64,000 bases of DNA. Source: Byssochlamys sp. IMV 00236 (lineage: Eukaryota > Ascomycota > Eurotiomycetes > Eurotiales > Thermoascaceae). This document shows, in pieces, positions 51,068-61,236 of the stretch. Each line of letters begins with the position of its first letter. Positions within the stretch are counted from its first letter, which is position 1. A program made the position numbers and the translations under genes. The DNA lies in assembly GCA_001931875.2 (NCBI GenBank), contig MSJH02000637.1:62001-126000 (forward strand). The letters run 5' to 3'. The notes beneath the pieces are model-generated. The model saw only the letters and a program-made list of their open reading frames with translations, made no database searches and was not told the origin of the DNA.

Positions 51068-52358
51068 ATGGCGAGTCCCGAGCATCTAGGGCTGGCGTAC
51101 ACTCTCCCGAAGACCCCAGCTCAATGGGAGCAAAAAGCCAGGAGAGAGGAAATACTGGCTCCGCCTCCGAAACCCTCAGACGTACTTAGCGGCAGACAGC
51201 CTGTATACGCTCCTAGCCTTCATGTGGGAGACCATCCCTTCGATGTGAAACTCAAGGATCTCAGTGGCTGGAGATCAGCATCGAAAGTACAATTTTCACA
51301 TTTCCTGACGACAAGAACGATAATACAAATGATAGAAGACCCTGCTGAAATCAACAAGATTGGACGGGAACCCTATCTAGGGGAGTTCCATATGACTAAG
51401 GGAAATTGCAAGGAATCTCGTGTGTGGCTCGACAAATATTCCGACTGGAACAGATATCTTGACGATATAGCAACATATGGCCATAACGCGCCTCCACCAG
51501 GGCAGGCTCGCATGCTAGGAGAATTCGGGAACGCACGGTATCACCAATTGCAAGCAAGGCTACGTCCCGAGAAGATACAAGCTCCGCCGAATCCAGATCC
51601 GCATCACCTGAGGGCTCGAGATCCCAATATTTCCTACCATGAGGAAAGCCCGACAAGAGACGCCCAGATGCAGGATATAAGAAGCGTTTCCAATAGCCCA
51701 CCTTTGCCAGATCTCACTCGCGAATACAGTGGAGGCTCCAGATTCTCGACCGCACTTGCCGCCGAAGATGAGGAGATCGTCAATATTGGGTTGGTGGACT
51801 TTCTTGTCGCTTTGATGAAAAGCTGCCCGCACGTTCTTCTTGATTGGGACGGTGCAAGAGCGAATCTTAGCGTGGACGTTGGAGAGGCACACATTGGAGC
51901 AAGAAGTGATGGACGACTTCACCCTAGAGGAAGTACAGATGTCTATATCCTGTTGGAAGCTAAGCCATTCAGGCTGAATGCCAACCCTGATCAGACTCTG
52001 ATGCAGATGGCCATTCAAATATTATGTTGGATGATTCAAGACGATTTCTCTGAAGACCACCCGTGAGATACAGCATATTCCATCTCCTGAATGATCACTA
52101 ATAGCTCCTAGATATGTCATGATTTCGGGACACCGGGACAAAGTGTATGTGACAGTTGCAAGTTTCGGCCAAGGGTACCCGAAGTACATAAAGGAGGGTG
52201 TGGTCGATGGCCAAGACTGCTTTTTGACGCTCAAGTGCTATGGACCAATGGATTTGTATCGTGAACGTCATGTCAACTTCCTCGGGCGGTTAGCGCTGAG
52301 TTTGGGGATTGTTTGCAGCGAAGCGTGGAAGGCTAAACAGGCATCTTTTCCTGTCTAG
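51068..52358 (+). CDS. Orphan protein with PD-(D/E)XK nuclease-like signature
   Basis: Two exons, 51068-52062 and 52112-52358, join in phase (GTGAGA...TCCTAG) to give 413 residues. I recognise no named family. The C-terminal half has the pattern TDVYILLEAKPF, with Asp291, Glu297 and Lys299 in a beta strand, and an expected helix after it (QTLMQMAIQILCWMIQDD). A following beta strand, YVMISGHRDKVYVTVAS, is rebuilt across the intron. This order fits the restriction-endonuclease-like core (D...ExK, then helix). The first 230 residues are Pro-rich with no clear domain. No signal peptide or membrane segment is seen. It converges on the helicase gene, whose end is 214 bp away. Nuclease activity is inference only. 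Confidence 0.7.
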
Positions 52359-52571
52359 CCTCACAACTCGTGAGTTCATGTATGAGGTACCTATACCTAT
52401 ATACTAGGGCTAACTGCGGATGGGATCCAGAAGTGGATTAGCGTGTACATTACCTATGCATGACAGACAATGCAATGTGCATTTCAGCCCCCAAATAATA
52501 CTAAGGTAGCTAGGTAACTATTTCAGGTACAGGATTGTCAAGGTGAAACGATCTGTATTGACGAGACCTGT

Positions 52572-55500
52572 CTATCCACGTCTCTCCTCGTCCCCAGGAC
52601 TTCTTCTCCCCTCGGCTTCCCGGCTGTCCAGTTCCATCTGATACAGTTCGATCAGATACAATGACCGATTTGCTCTCTCTTGCAGAACTCTTCTCCGCAG
52701 TTCGTAAGTCGATAGCGATCCTGCATCTACTAGCCGGTGATCGAGGTTACTGCGAACATCAGGTGTCCGATCGCGATAGTCGGCCACGGAGAAAGCAGAG
52801 TCGCGTGTTGGACTGCGCTCACGGTGTCGGTCGGCATCTCTCTGGGTCTCTGTCAGCCACTGGGCCCTTTCCTCGTCAGTCGGAGGTCTATAGGCAGGTT
52901 CGCTCCACGGAAGGTTCACTCGCGGAAGCGTTGGAGACCCAGGCGGCGAAACGTCTGGGAAACCCTCTGTCTCCTGCTGCTGCGACTCGGCCGATTGCTG
53001 GAGTGGACCTTGCTGCTGCAGTTGTGGTTGCGGTTGCTGTCGGACTGACTGTTGCTGCCGCTGCCGCTGCTGCCGCTGCTGCTGCCGCCGTCCAACTGTT
53101 TGCTGCGGCGCGGCTGGTTGCTGAGCTGTAGACGTCCTCAGTTTCCGACGGTCACCGTCGTGAGGCCCATAACCGTAGTTGTGGAAGTTGGCGGGCTGGT
53201 CGATCTCGGTGACCGTTCGCCGATCACACCATGTCAGGGTATCGCCCTTCTCAGATACATCCCGAAGCAGAGACACCAGGAAACGAGTCCCCTTATCCTG
53301 GGAGAGTCTGGCTATCGCCCCCTTGTTCCAGATACCGAGATTGCCAACGATAATCAGGACTTTCCGAGCGCGGCTCAACGCAACATTCAGTCGTTGGCTG
53401 TCCGCCACGAAGCCCGCGCTCTTCCCGTCTGAGTCCGACGGCTTGGTCATCAAGAAGATGACAATATTTGCCTCTGAACCCTGGCAGGCGTCCACAGTTA
53501 GATTATCGCGGCATCTCAGGTTTTCATCTTGCAGCAACTCGTCGACAAGGTGTTTCTGGTCCTTATAGGGACTGATGATCATCACATCCTCCGGCGTGAT
53601 CTGTTCCCCGCGGGTTGATCGGAACAAGTAAAGCTCTGTCAAAAGCTGTATCGCAACATGCGCTTGGGCGGGGTTTTGCCATGATAGGCTATTGCCCGAA
53701 TGATGGGCTAGACCATTTACACTGATGAAGACTCTCCGGTGCCCTTCAAGTCCCTGTTTATAGAAATAATGGCGCGATCCAGTAAACTCATCCCACGTAT
53801 TACCAACACGCTCTGCTGCCGCATTGCCAGAAGCCACCTTAAGCTTTCCGCTATACACCTGCTTGTTATATAAGTCCAGGATATCCGGATGGTTTCTGTA
53901 GTTGGTCTGGAGAGTAGTCAACGGGTACCCTGCCGTATATAGCCTGTCTATGAGGGAGCGCTTAAGGAAAAACGCATTCTCATTGTTCAGGTTCTCAGAG
54001 ATCACAGTCGGAGGGAGCTGCTTCGGGTTACCAAGAAGAATCACCACTTTGATTGATGGCATTGTCATGGCAATCATGTGGTCACCTTCAAGGCATTGGC
54101 CGGACTCGTCGCACACGAGGACCTGAGGTTCGAAGACCCCGGGGATCCGCAGGATATCCTGAGACGCGTTGTTCAGGGTCGTCGCGACAATCTTGGCTCT
54201 TTGCAGCTCCTCCCTTGAAAGTTGCTCAAGACAGTTCTTGAGCTCCTTTGTCTGCGAGCGGCTGAGACCTTGGTCTCTGTCGGCTTGCAAGAGTTTGAGG
54301 AATTTCTGTCGCGTCTCTACCTCCTTGGCAGTCGTTTCTCGTTCCGGCTCGCTTTCGGCACGAGCAAGGACCAACTGCTCCATCTGAACCCGAAGCAGTT
54401 CCATCTCGTCTTCACTCGGCTTCTTGAATGGTCCCTTGCCCTTCTCTTGCATGGCCGAGAGCTGGTAAGCGGGAGATCGGAAGCGTATGACCTTGCCACA
54501 CCAACTGCTGATGAAAGCATCCTTTTTGACAGCTTTCACGACAGCTGCTGCCAAGTTATCCACCCCTTTGTTGGATCCTGCGGCGATGAGGACACGGATA
54601 CCGAGACACGCAAAGGCGAGGATAATGACCAACGCTGTGTGTGTCTTGCCAGTCCCCGGTGGGCCCTGGATCAGGTGTATCCCAGCCACAATTTGGCGGA
54701 CAGAAAGGTTGAAAGCCTTGCGTTGCGTTTCGTCCAGCGGGAACTTGTCCAGAATATAGCGCAAGCGATGTTCTTTCTGATCTCGTTCGACGTTTGACAG
54801 TTTATAGATGTCTAGTTCGAAGTAGTCGTCGCTATTCGGGTTAAGCTCTTGTCCGTGGGCCAGGATGGTCTTGTGGAGAGAGTATCCTTCACGAGCGTGG
54901 CCTTCCATGTCTCCCCAGACCCGGTCCGTGTGAGCCCTTTGCAAGGCATCGATCTGGCGATCAACGGCCTGGAGGTTTGGTTTTATCACCACAACAATGG
55001 AGACCCGGTCAGGGTTCATCGCAAAGTCCACCTCCGGCAATTTTGAGCGCAGGACAAAGTCAGCTCTTGTTTTCCGGTGCACAACAACACCGGTATATTT
55101 GAGATCGGTCTTCTTGGTCTCTGCGATACTTTCAGTATCAACAAAAGCGAACTCCGCTTCTACTGGAGGACTAATCTCCGGAATAAAGAATCCTTCTTCG
55201 ACGACGTCAGCCCCTATTTTCACGTGAATTAAGCGCTCACCGGCTTTCTGCTCTTCGTCGAACCAGAAACTGTGGCGTCGCTCCGTGGAAAAGATGCTCG
55301 TGATCGCCTGGTACTGCGTGGCTCTCTCGGCTCGCATTCCCTCGATTAGCATCCATTTTCTCTCCTCGTTGGTGGAAAAGAAAGGTTCCTTAGGGATAAT
55401 CTTGGTATACGATTTCCGCTCTTTGTCCCAGAGCCACATAAGTTCGGGGTACCGCCCCTCCGAGTTGTCCGCGAGTCTCGATGGCTCTGCGTTTTTGTAG

Positions 55501-56072
55501 GCCCAAAAGGTCTCTCCTTTTGATTGCAAGACTGCATACCATGAATGGATCTCTCGCCTTAACTTGTGTCCAGGGTTGTATTCCTTGCAGATCACGATTC
55601 TGACCTTATCTTTCATGGCCTCTTCGTATAGTTTGTCCCAGGGCTGCCTGAACTTTTCTTCGAGTTCCCAGCTTTTCCCAGTCCGAAGTGGAGGACTTAG
55701 CATGTCAACAACCCAGAACTCTGTCTGATTCCACCCATTGCACAGCCGTGGCCTATTCTTGCGAACATTCTGAATCCTCTCGTAGCCGGGATTGCCCTGG
55801 ACTTCAATTCCCATATCGGCCCGGCTGTTTTCGAGACTGAATATCATCTGAGCACTGGGCTTATCCGGACCTTGATCTCCGATATCGAGAATGATCCTTG
55901 GATTCTGAGAATCTAGGAGAATACGGCCTCTGCACTCGACATAGCTGTCATCTTGCCAGTCGGCGTCAAAGGTTACACGAACTGGCCTCCGCTGTGAAGC
56001 TTGTCCAGCAAGCCCTGCAGGATAGTCAAAACCCTGAGGAGTGTCAAACCACTCAGCTCCGGGAAGCTCCAT
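52572..56072 (-). CDS. Large SF1 RNA/DNA helicase of the UPF1/NFX1/SEN1 type, polyQ C-terminus
   Basis: It is a superfamily 1B-like helicase of 1,166 residues in one exon from the ATG at 56072 (MELPGAEWF). The N-terminal 440 residues have no domain I recognise. Helicase motifs follow in order: Walker A IQGPPGTGKTHTA near residue 468, motif II VLVCDESGQ near 654, motif III LLGNPKQLPPT, TLQTNYRNHPDI, DVMIISPYKDQ, motif V DACQGSEANIVIF and motif VI QRLNVALSRARK. DESGQ in place of DEAxQ is a mild change. The C-terminal 200 residues are Gln-rich (runs near 1,000-1,015) and then Arg/Asp/Glu-rich. No NF-X1 zinc fingers are seen. An upstream frame to 56207 runs into the repeat array; a GTAAGA...TTCTAG intron may lie there in the leader. 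Confidence 0.85.
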   Translation of the reverse strand: MELPGAEWFDTPQGFDYPAGLAGQASQRRPVRVTFDADWQDDSYVECRGRILLDSQNPRIILDIGDQGPDKPSAQMIFSLENSRADMGIEVQGNPGYERIQNVRKNRPRLCNGWNQTEFWVVDMLSPPLRTGKSWELEEKFRQPWDKLYEEAMKDKVRIVICKEYNPGHKLRREIHSWYAVLQSKGETFWAYKNAEPSRLADNSEGRYPELMWLWDKERKSYTKIIPKEPFFSTNEERKWMLIEGMRAERATQYQAITSIFSTERRHSFWFDEEQKAGERLIHVKIGADVVEEGFFIPEISPPVEAEFAFVDTESIAETKKTDLKYTGVVVHRKTRADFVLRSKLPEVDFAMNPDRVSIVVVIKPNLQAVDRQIDALQRAHTDRVWGDMEGHAREGYSLHKTILAHGQELNPNSDDYFELDIYKLSNVERDQKEHRLRYILDKFPLDETQRKAFNLSVRQIVAGIHLIQGPPGTGKTHTALVIILAFACLGIRVLIAAGSNKGVDNLAAAVVKAVKKDAFISSWCGKVIRFRSPAYQLSAMQEKGKGPFKKPSEDEMELLRVQMEQLVLARAESEPERETTAKEVETRQKFLKLLQADRDQGLSRSQTKELKNCLEQLSREELQRAKIVATTLNNASQDILRIPGVFEPQVLVCDESGQCLEGDHMIAMTMPSIKVVILLGNPKQLPPTVISENLNNENAFFLKRSLIDRLYTAGYPLTTLQTNYRNHPDILDLYNKQVYSGKLKVASGNAAAERVGNTWDEFTGSRHYFYKQGLEGHRRVFISVNGLAHHSGNSLSWQNPAQAHVAIQLLTELYLFRSTRGEQITPEDVMIISPYKDQKHLVDELLQDENLRCRDNLTVDACQGSEANIVIFLMTKPSDSDGKSAGFVADSQRLNVALSRARKVLIIVGNLGIWNKGAIARLSQDKGTRFLVSLLRDVSEKGDTLTWCDRRTVTEIDQPANFHNYGYGPHDGDRRKLRTSTAQQPAAPQQTVGRRQQQRQQRQRQQQSVRQQPQPQLQQQGPLQQSAESQQQETEGFPDVSPPGSPTLPRVNLPWSEPAYRPPTDEERAQWLTETQRDADRHRERSPTRDSAFSVADYRDRTPDVRSNLDHRLVDAGSLSTYELRRRVLQERANRSLYLIELYQMELDSREAEGRRSPGDEERRG

Positions 56073-56165
56073 CCTAGAAAGTGTGAGTACTATGGAAAGT
56101 ATATAATGGTAAGCAGGTGTTCTTACTTTCTTTATTGCGTGGTAAGGAGCAAAGCGTTTTCGGAC

Positions 56166-56430
56166 CTCAGCACCTAAAACCGAATTGGCTGTCAAGAACG
56201 CCAGCACCTAAAAAGGCCTGACAACAAGACGAAACCGATTCTGTTGATTGAGGACCCCAGCACCTAAAAGGCCTGAGAAAAGAAAGAAACCGAATTGGCT
56301 GTCAAGAACACCAGCACCCAAGAAGGCCTGATAACAAGACAAAACCGATTCTGTCAATTGAGAACCCCGGCACCTAAAAGGCCGGAGAAAGAAAAAGGTG
56401 TAGAACCCCGGTACCTAAAGAGGCCCGAGA
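56166..56430 (-). repeat. Higher-order tandem repeat upstream of the helicase gene
   Basis: On the plus strand, units begin with CCAGCACCTAAAAAGGCCTG or a near copy at about 56166, 56201, 56256, 56311, 56366 and 56405, mostly 55 bp apart. Two unit types alternate: one contains AACAAGACGAAACCGATTCT, the other GAAACCGAATTGGCTGTCAA. Read on the minus strand (the helicase sense) the core is CAGGCCTTTTAGGTGCTGGG. It resembles the core of the array at 50752-50963. The units degenerate outward. Confidence 0.88.
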
Positions 56431-57128
56431 AAAAGACAGGGTACCTCGACGCCTCGAAAGGAACCGAGAAGGGCATGACAGTGCAGTGAAGTCAGGAAAG
56501 GAAAGGGAGGGGAGGGCAGGGGATGGGCAAGCGGCGTGGTGTGGTTGAGAAAGAGAAAGAAAAAAGAAAAGAGAAGAGACGGGAGGAAATAAAATTGAGG
56601 TGAGGTTGTGGGAGAAGGAATCAAAGAAATGACGCGCGCGTCAGGTGTTGTTGTCAGACGCGTACCTTCACCCAGATCTCTGCTTCAAGGCTGTTATTGC
56701 GACAGACACCTAGATATCAGGTATCTTTTACAGGAAAGTATTCAAAGGACGATCTCCAATATTCTTTAGTGCAGGACAAACCCTTTATGCTTATAAGCTT
56801 CCAAGAGAGAAGATCTAACACATCGATACCTATTGTTTTTTGTGCCTAGAGTCTGCAGAGATTGCGAAGGTACTCCCTCCACCCTGGATATAAATTAAAC
56901 AGCTTATGTCTCCTAATCTACAAATGCTACAGGACTTGGCCTGAAAGCGGAGAGCTGCCTAATACAGTACCGTGGCTCTCTTACTAGGCTGCTTCCGCCC
57001 CTGCAGTCGATTCATTATTGGAATTCATACTCTGCAACGTATCCATTTTATCCCATACCTCTTACTATCGGTTGTCTATTTGTTATAATACCCCTTATCT
57101 ACCATCACTGCTGGACTACTTTCATCAA
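56431..57128. promoter_or_regulatory. Divergent promoter of the helicase and orphan genes
   Basis: No gene is supported. A purine-rich run at 56490-56590 (CT-rich in the helicase sense) probably belongs to the helicase promoter. The remainder precedes the gene starting at 57129. Confidence 0.45.
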
Positions 57129-58168
57129 ATGCCGCTCACGACGCGTACAGAGTCTCCGGGTCCACAAACCGAAAATCAAAGACTTTACATGGAATGGATC
57201 ACAAAACTGGGAAAAGTTCTTGATGAAGTTTTCAAACATTATGATAATCTCACCCGTCGTGGTCAAGTTTATCTCAGTCAACAGGACTTAGACAGACTGG
57301 GAATCGAGATATCTGAAATGGATCTCAGTACTGGTGTTCCCCTCTCTTCAGGCTTCGCCCAATATTTCAAGCTTACCGAGAAGAGCGAACGGGAGTTAAA
57401 ATATACGGAGGAACGAGATGGTTGTATATGTGGTGCCGCATGTGGTTGTGCACTTTTTTGTGCTGTGGAGAAACGCTTGCGTACACTACGTGAAACGAAT
57501 AGTGATATTTGCCAATGGGAACCTATATCGTGAGTCCTAATTATAGTTTACTATGACTTTTCCGGTTTATAGCAGAAGGGCTGATGGTTTATGTTCTTCC
57601 AGGGACGATAACTTTTTAGATAAAACATACTGCACATGGCCTGACCTTGCTGAAACGAAAGCCGCTTACCAAGCTGCTAAGGAAAGAAAGCCACATCTTA
57701 TGTTGGTGATGGATCTTCCTGATAAAGCACAGGAAGGAAAGCTAGCAGTATCTGAAGTCTTTCACATTATCTACTATATGTGGTCAGCAATGAAACGCGA
57801 TATCATTACTACCAAGGCTACTGAATCGCTTGAAGAAGTCGGATTGCCTGATGATTCTACAGTTCAGCTAATACATCCTGTTAGTCGATCCCTATCTTGA
57901 TTTAGTCACTTGAGAAAGGTACTGATCGCATACGCCATAGGTACTTGCTTTCTCAGTGCTTGAAACGGCCCATGGTCGATTCATACAAGCTTATTTTGAT
58001 GGGAAACTGAAAATTCAATATAGTGAATATCAGGATTTTAATGCGCCACAGTTTCCACAACTCTTTGAGACAACCTTGAGATGGTGTAACTCTATTCCGT
58101 GCGGAGATACTATGTCTATAAAACCAGAAGACCTCATAAAGCATATGGGAGCTCTTCAGTTTAGATAG
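57129..58168 (+). CDS. Hypothetical protein, 301 aa
   Basis: I do not recognise this gene. Three exons, 57129-57529, 57603-57879 and 57941-58168, join in phase with donors GTGAGT and GTTAGT. The protein is soluble, with a Cys-rich spot CICGAACGCALFC near residue 100. A helical middle (TKAAYQAAKERKPHLMLVMD) follows and the end has RWCNSIPCGDTMSIKPEDLI. No signal peptide is seen; the 37 in-frame codons upstream to 57018 are hydrophobic but lie before the better start. It is next to the helicase and divergent from it, so a shared function is possible but unproven. Confidence 0.65.
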
Positions 58169-59359
58169 TGGTACTGAGATAGTTGTTTTTAGAGGTTTTC
58201 TTCAAGGGAGCACCAGAAAAGAAGTGTCTATAATTAAGGGTGCCTAAGGGGACTTCGCGAGGACAGATTCTAAATTTGTTTAGAGATAATTGCTAAGAGA
58301 TTTGAGAATAACAAATTATGCTTTTTTATAGCTAAAGTAGCATTCCCTTTATACTATTTAGCGGCGACCACTAGCCGTGAAGAGCGCTGATTAAATTTAG
58401 ACCTCCCGAGCTGTCCGTTCTTCTGTATCCGGCTCTGCAACTCGGCCTGTTCTGACTTCTTGATAAGACTACATTTCTATCGTAAGTCGCCGGTCAATCA
58501 CAAAAATGCAATAATTATACTCGCGCTTCTTTGCCCCTAATTGTGGTAAATATACGTCCTCTTCATGTCAGGTAAACAGACTGAAACAAGATCTTTACGG
58601 TTACCTTCAGAAATAATATCGATAAATAAGTATACGAGAATGTAACCGGCTGTTGCCTCTACTCAAAGTCAAAAACTATTTGCTATTTATGGATATAGCT
58701 ACTGAGTCGTCCGCATTATCCCGGTCCTAGAATAGAGTCTATCAAGCTCTCTGCGTAATTGGATTCGATTCGCGTGATTATTGATAGGATGATTACAGTT
58801 TATAGTTTCTGCGAGTACAACTGCATCATCTCTCATATAAATAAACTCAAATAAAGTGAAGTTCTGCGATTCAAAGAAACTCACATGGCACTGTCCTTTG
58901 TCATCAAATACAAGGCTATTCTTGCACCGACAAAAGACACACCGAGAACAGGCGTCATATACCGACATGATATAATGGGATTTTCCGCTCCGGAATCCGG
59001 TATTTCTTAGAGAACTTCTCCAGTGGCATGGGCCCTCCGCATCGTCCAAACAAAAGTGAAAGTGCATTGACGATCAACATTTACTGCCGCTATATACCTT
59101 CAATACCTGATGGGCACAGTCTGGATAATGAAATTCCACAATGCTGGGATTCATTGTGAAGCATACTTGACTCCACAATTCCTCCTTGGTCTGTGTCATC
59201 ATGTCGGTTCCTTCACTCTCCCAAGGATAACAAAGTCGAGTCATTGGAGTCATGTCTATTATATATTTCTCGCTCGTCTTCCCCCTTCGCCCTCTTGTCT
59301 CATTATCATTCAGTTAGTTCTATATCGTCGTTCAGTTTCATACATTACAATATTTGACA
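58169..59359. other. Intergenic region with one doubtful minus-strand ORF
   Basis: An open frame of 122 codons on the minus strand (58699-59067) contains CSRCVFCRC and ends GIMRTTQ. It matches nothing I recognise and has no supporting splice sites or neighbours. The remaining sequence is AT-rich; the last 60 bp are CT-rich leader of the next gene. Confidence 0.3.
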
Positions 59360-60151
59360 ATGTTTCCGGGAATGGGAGTTTATGGCGGCTTTGGGGGAGG
59401 ATATGGAGGATATGGGGGCTATGGTGGTGGCTACGGTGATGACTACGGGTATGGATGGTCTCCGTACGACGACTATGGGTATAGGCAATCTCGGCGCCAA
59501 CGAAGGCATTCGATGCACGAGGGCTATCCAGGAGCTGGCTCTTCCAGGCGCCGACGCGGACGCGATTCTTCTTGGTATTACAATGAAGATGGTGGCAAAA
59601 CTTACCTGCCAGTCGAGGTCGAGGAGCCTCCGGAAGAGCCACTAGGAGGAGGAAGAGGAGTGCATTTTGACCTTCCGGATGATCATGATTATGCGCGCGA
59701 ATTCTCTGGGCATAGGAGACGCCATCGCCGTCATCACTCTGGGCGCTCAAGATCCGGCTCTTTCGGTGGTTATGGATCAGATTACTACTATTCTGGTGGC
59801 TCAGAATCATACCATCCCGACTTCGCAGGGCAACACAGGAGTCATAGCCATCCTTCCGGATCCCGAGCCCATTCTGAATATGGATACGATGACTACGGTG
59901 AAAGTGGACGGAGACGCCATCATCACCACCGCCGGAGAAGTCACGGCCATCACAGCGACCACTCTAGTCATTGGTATTCTAATAGCCCATTCAACCGATC
60001 AAGGTAAGTGTTCGAGTGTTCCCTCCTCTCCTTGTTGATGGAAACTTCCTGTGCTATCGACATCAGTGCATCGATTATCTAGACTAGACTAACCCCTGAA
60101 CTTTGCAGCCACCGACACGCCCAACATCCATCCGGGTGCGTGCTCAGCTGA
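59360..60151 (+). CDS. Gly/Tyr/His/Arg-rich low-complexity protein
   Basis: I do not recognise a family. From the ATG at 59360 the protein opens with a Gly/Tyr repeat (GGYGGYGGYGGGYGDDYGYG) and continues with Arg/His/Ser-rich blocks. It should be fully disordered and strongly basic, like RNA-binding or condensate-forming proteins. An in-frame TAA at 60005-60007 ends the unspliced form (215 residues). That TAA is inside a perfect donor, AG|GTAAGT, followed by a CTAAC branch at 60088-60092 and TTTGCAG at 60102-60108. Splicing would replace the stop with 15 residues ending CVLS at 60151. Both forms are plausible, and I give the spliced span. Confidence 0.6.
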
Positions 60152-61236
60152 TACTTTTTGAATGTTTCGAGGGACGTTTGGAGGGCTGGTCCTGCCATAG
60201 TCGAGATATACAAATAATATACTCCTTCGGGCTGGTCCTGTTGTCTTAATCTGGAATGAAAGCTTTTCACTGTTTGGTACTCCGTGTGTCTTTTGCAATC
60301 AAGGTAGAAGTGCAGGTTTTCCGAGTAAAGGCCAACGCTTGGCTCTGCTAGCGACATCTATCAAAGGAAAAGATCGCTTCGACCCCTTTATCCACCGAGT
60401 CATGGGGTCTGCATGTCATATGAGTGGCGAGCCCATATTTCCTCCGATCGGAAGATAAATGCGTGCAATTCACATGTTGATGATTACCCATTTAGTTAGG
60501 AATTGCACGCATATCAAAATTACACTGCGGAGATAGATCTCGGTTATCCCAGGTAGTCCAGGAAGTACGAGCAAGAAGGGCCATTTCTTACGGGGTATTA
60601 TGTAAGGATCATTCGGACTCTTTGTGAAATGTAGGAAACAGTTTAGATACAGTAGGTATATTTGTGGCCGCACAAAGACGTGTGCAGGTGGTCTGTCATG
60701 TCGTTTGTTTTCGGCGGGTTCGATTTATGGACTAAAGATTCTTCGTATCCAGGTTCTTTGTGTGATTCGGAGATAAATATGGAAGCAACCTAGCTACTCG
60801 TTGGAGGGTTCATACCGTTGTTTCCGTGCACTTCATGATTCGGCAATATCCACGTAGGTAAATATATATTCTCAGCGACAGTACCTGTGCTACCTGCATA
60901 AGTACCATCATTGTATGTTCTGTCGTATATGGCTACACCACAGTCTCTTCACTATCTCTCTTGGAAGAGTCAAACTGATGACTCGCATAGGACAAAGGTA
61001 TTTGAGTCAAAGACGTTGGAAACTTCCTACATTCACCTGATGGAGATTATTTGAACGTACACGAATATACATACCTATGTCTTTGTTCTGTTTCGTTGTA
61101 CAGTTTACATCATTCCTAACCTCAGAGCTGCTATCCGTTCACTTCACGATATCCACTTATTCTACATCAGAATATTCCGAGTCTCTGCCATCCACGTATC
61201 AAACTCGATAAGAGAAAATAAACTTTTAACAAAACA
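60152..61236. other. Intergenic region between two low-complexity genes
   Basis: I see no supportable gene. The sequence is moderately AT-rich and contains the presumed promoter of the gene at 61237. Confidence 0.4.

Noticed and set aside
56073..56207. Upstream extension of the helicase frame
   Set aside because: It runs into the repeat array and contains likely intron signals (GTAAGA...TTCTAG); the ATG at 56072 is a better start.
50752..56430. Arrays as a possible CRISPR
   Set aside because: The genome is fungal, units alternate between two related types without unique spacers, and no cas genes are present.
58699..59067. Minus-strand frame of 122 codons
   Set aside because: No domain, no splice support and no supportive neighbour; kept only as a doubtful note.
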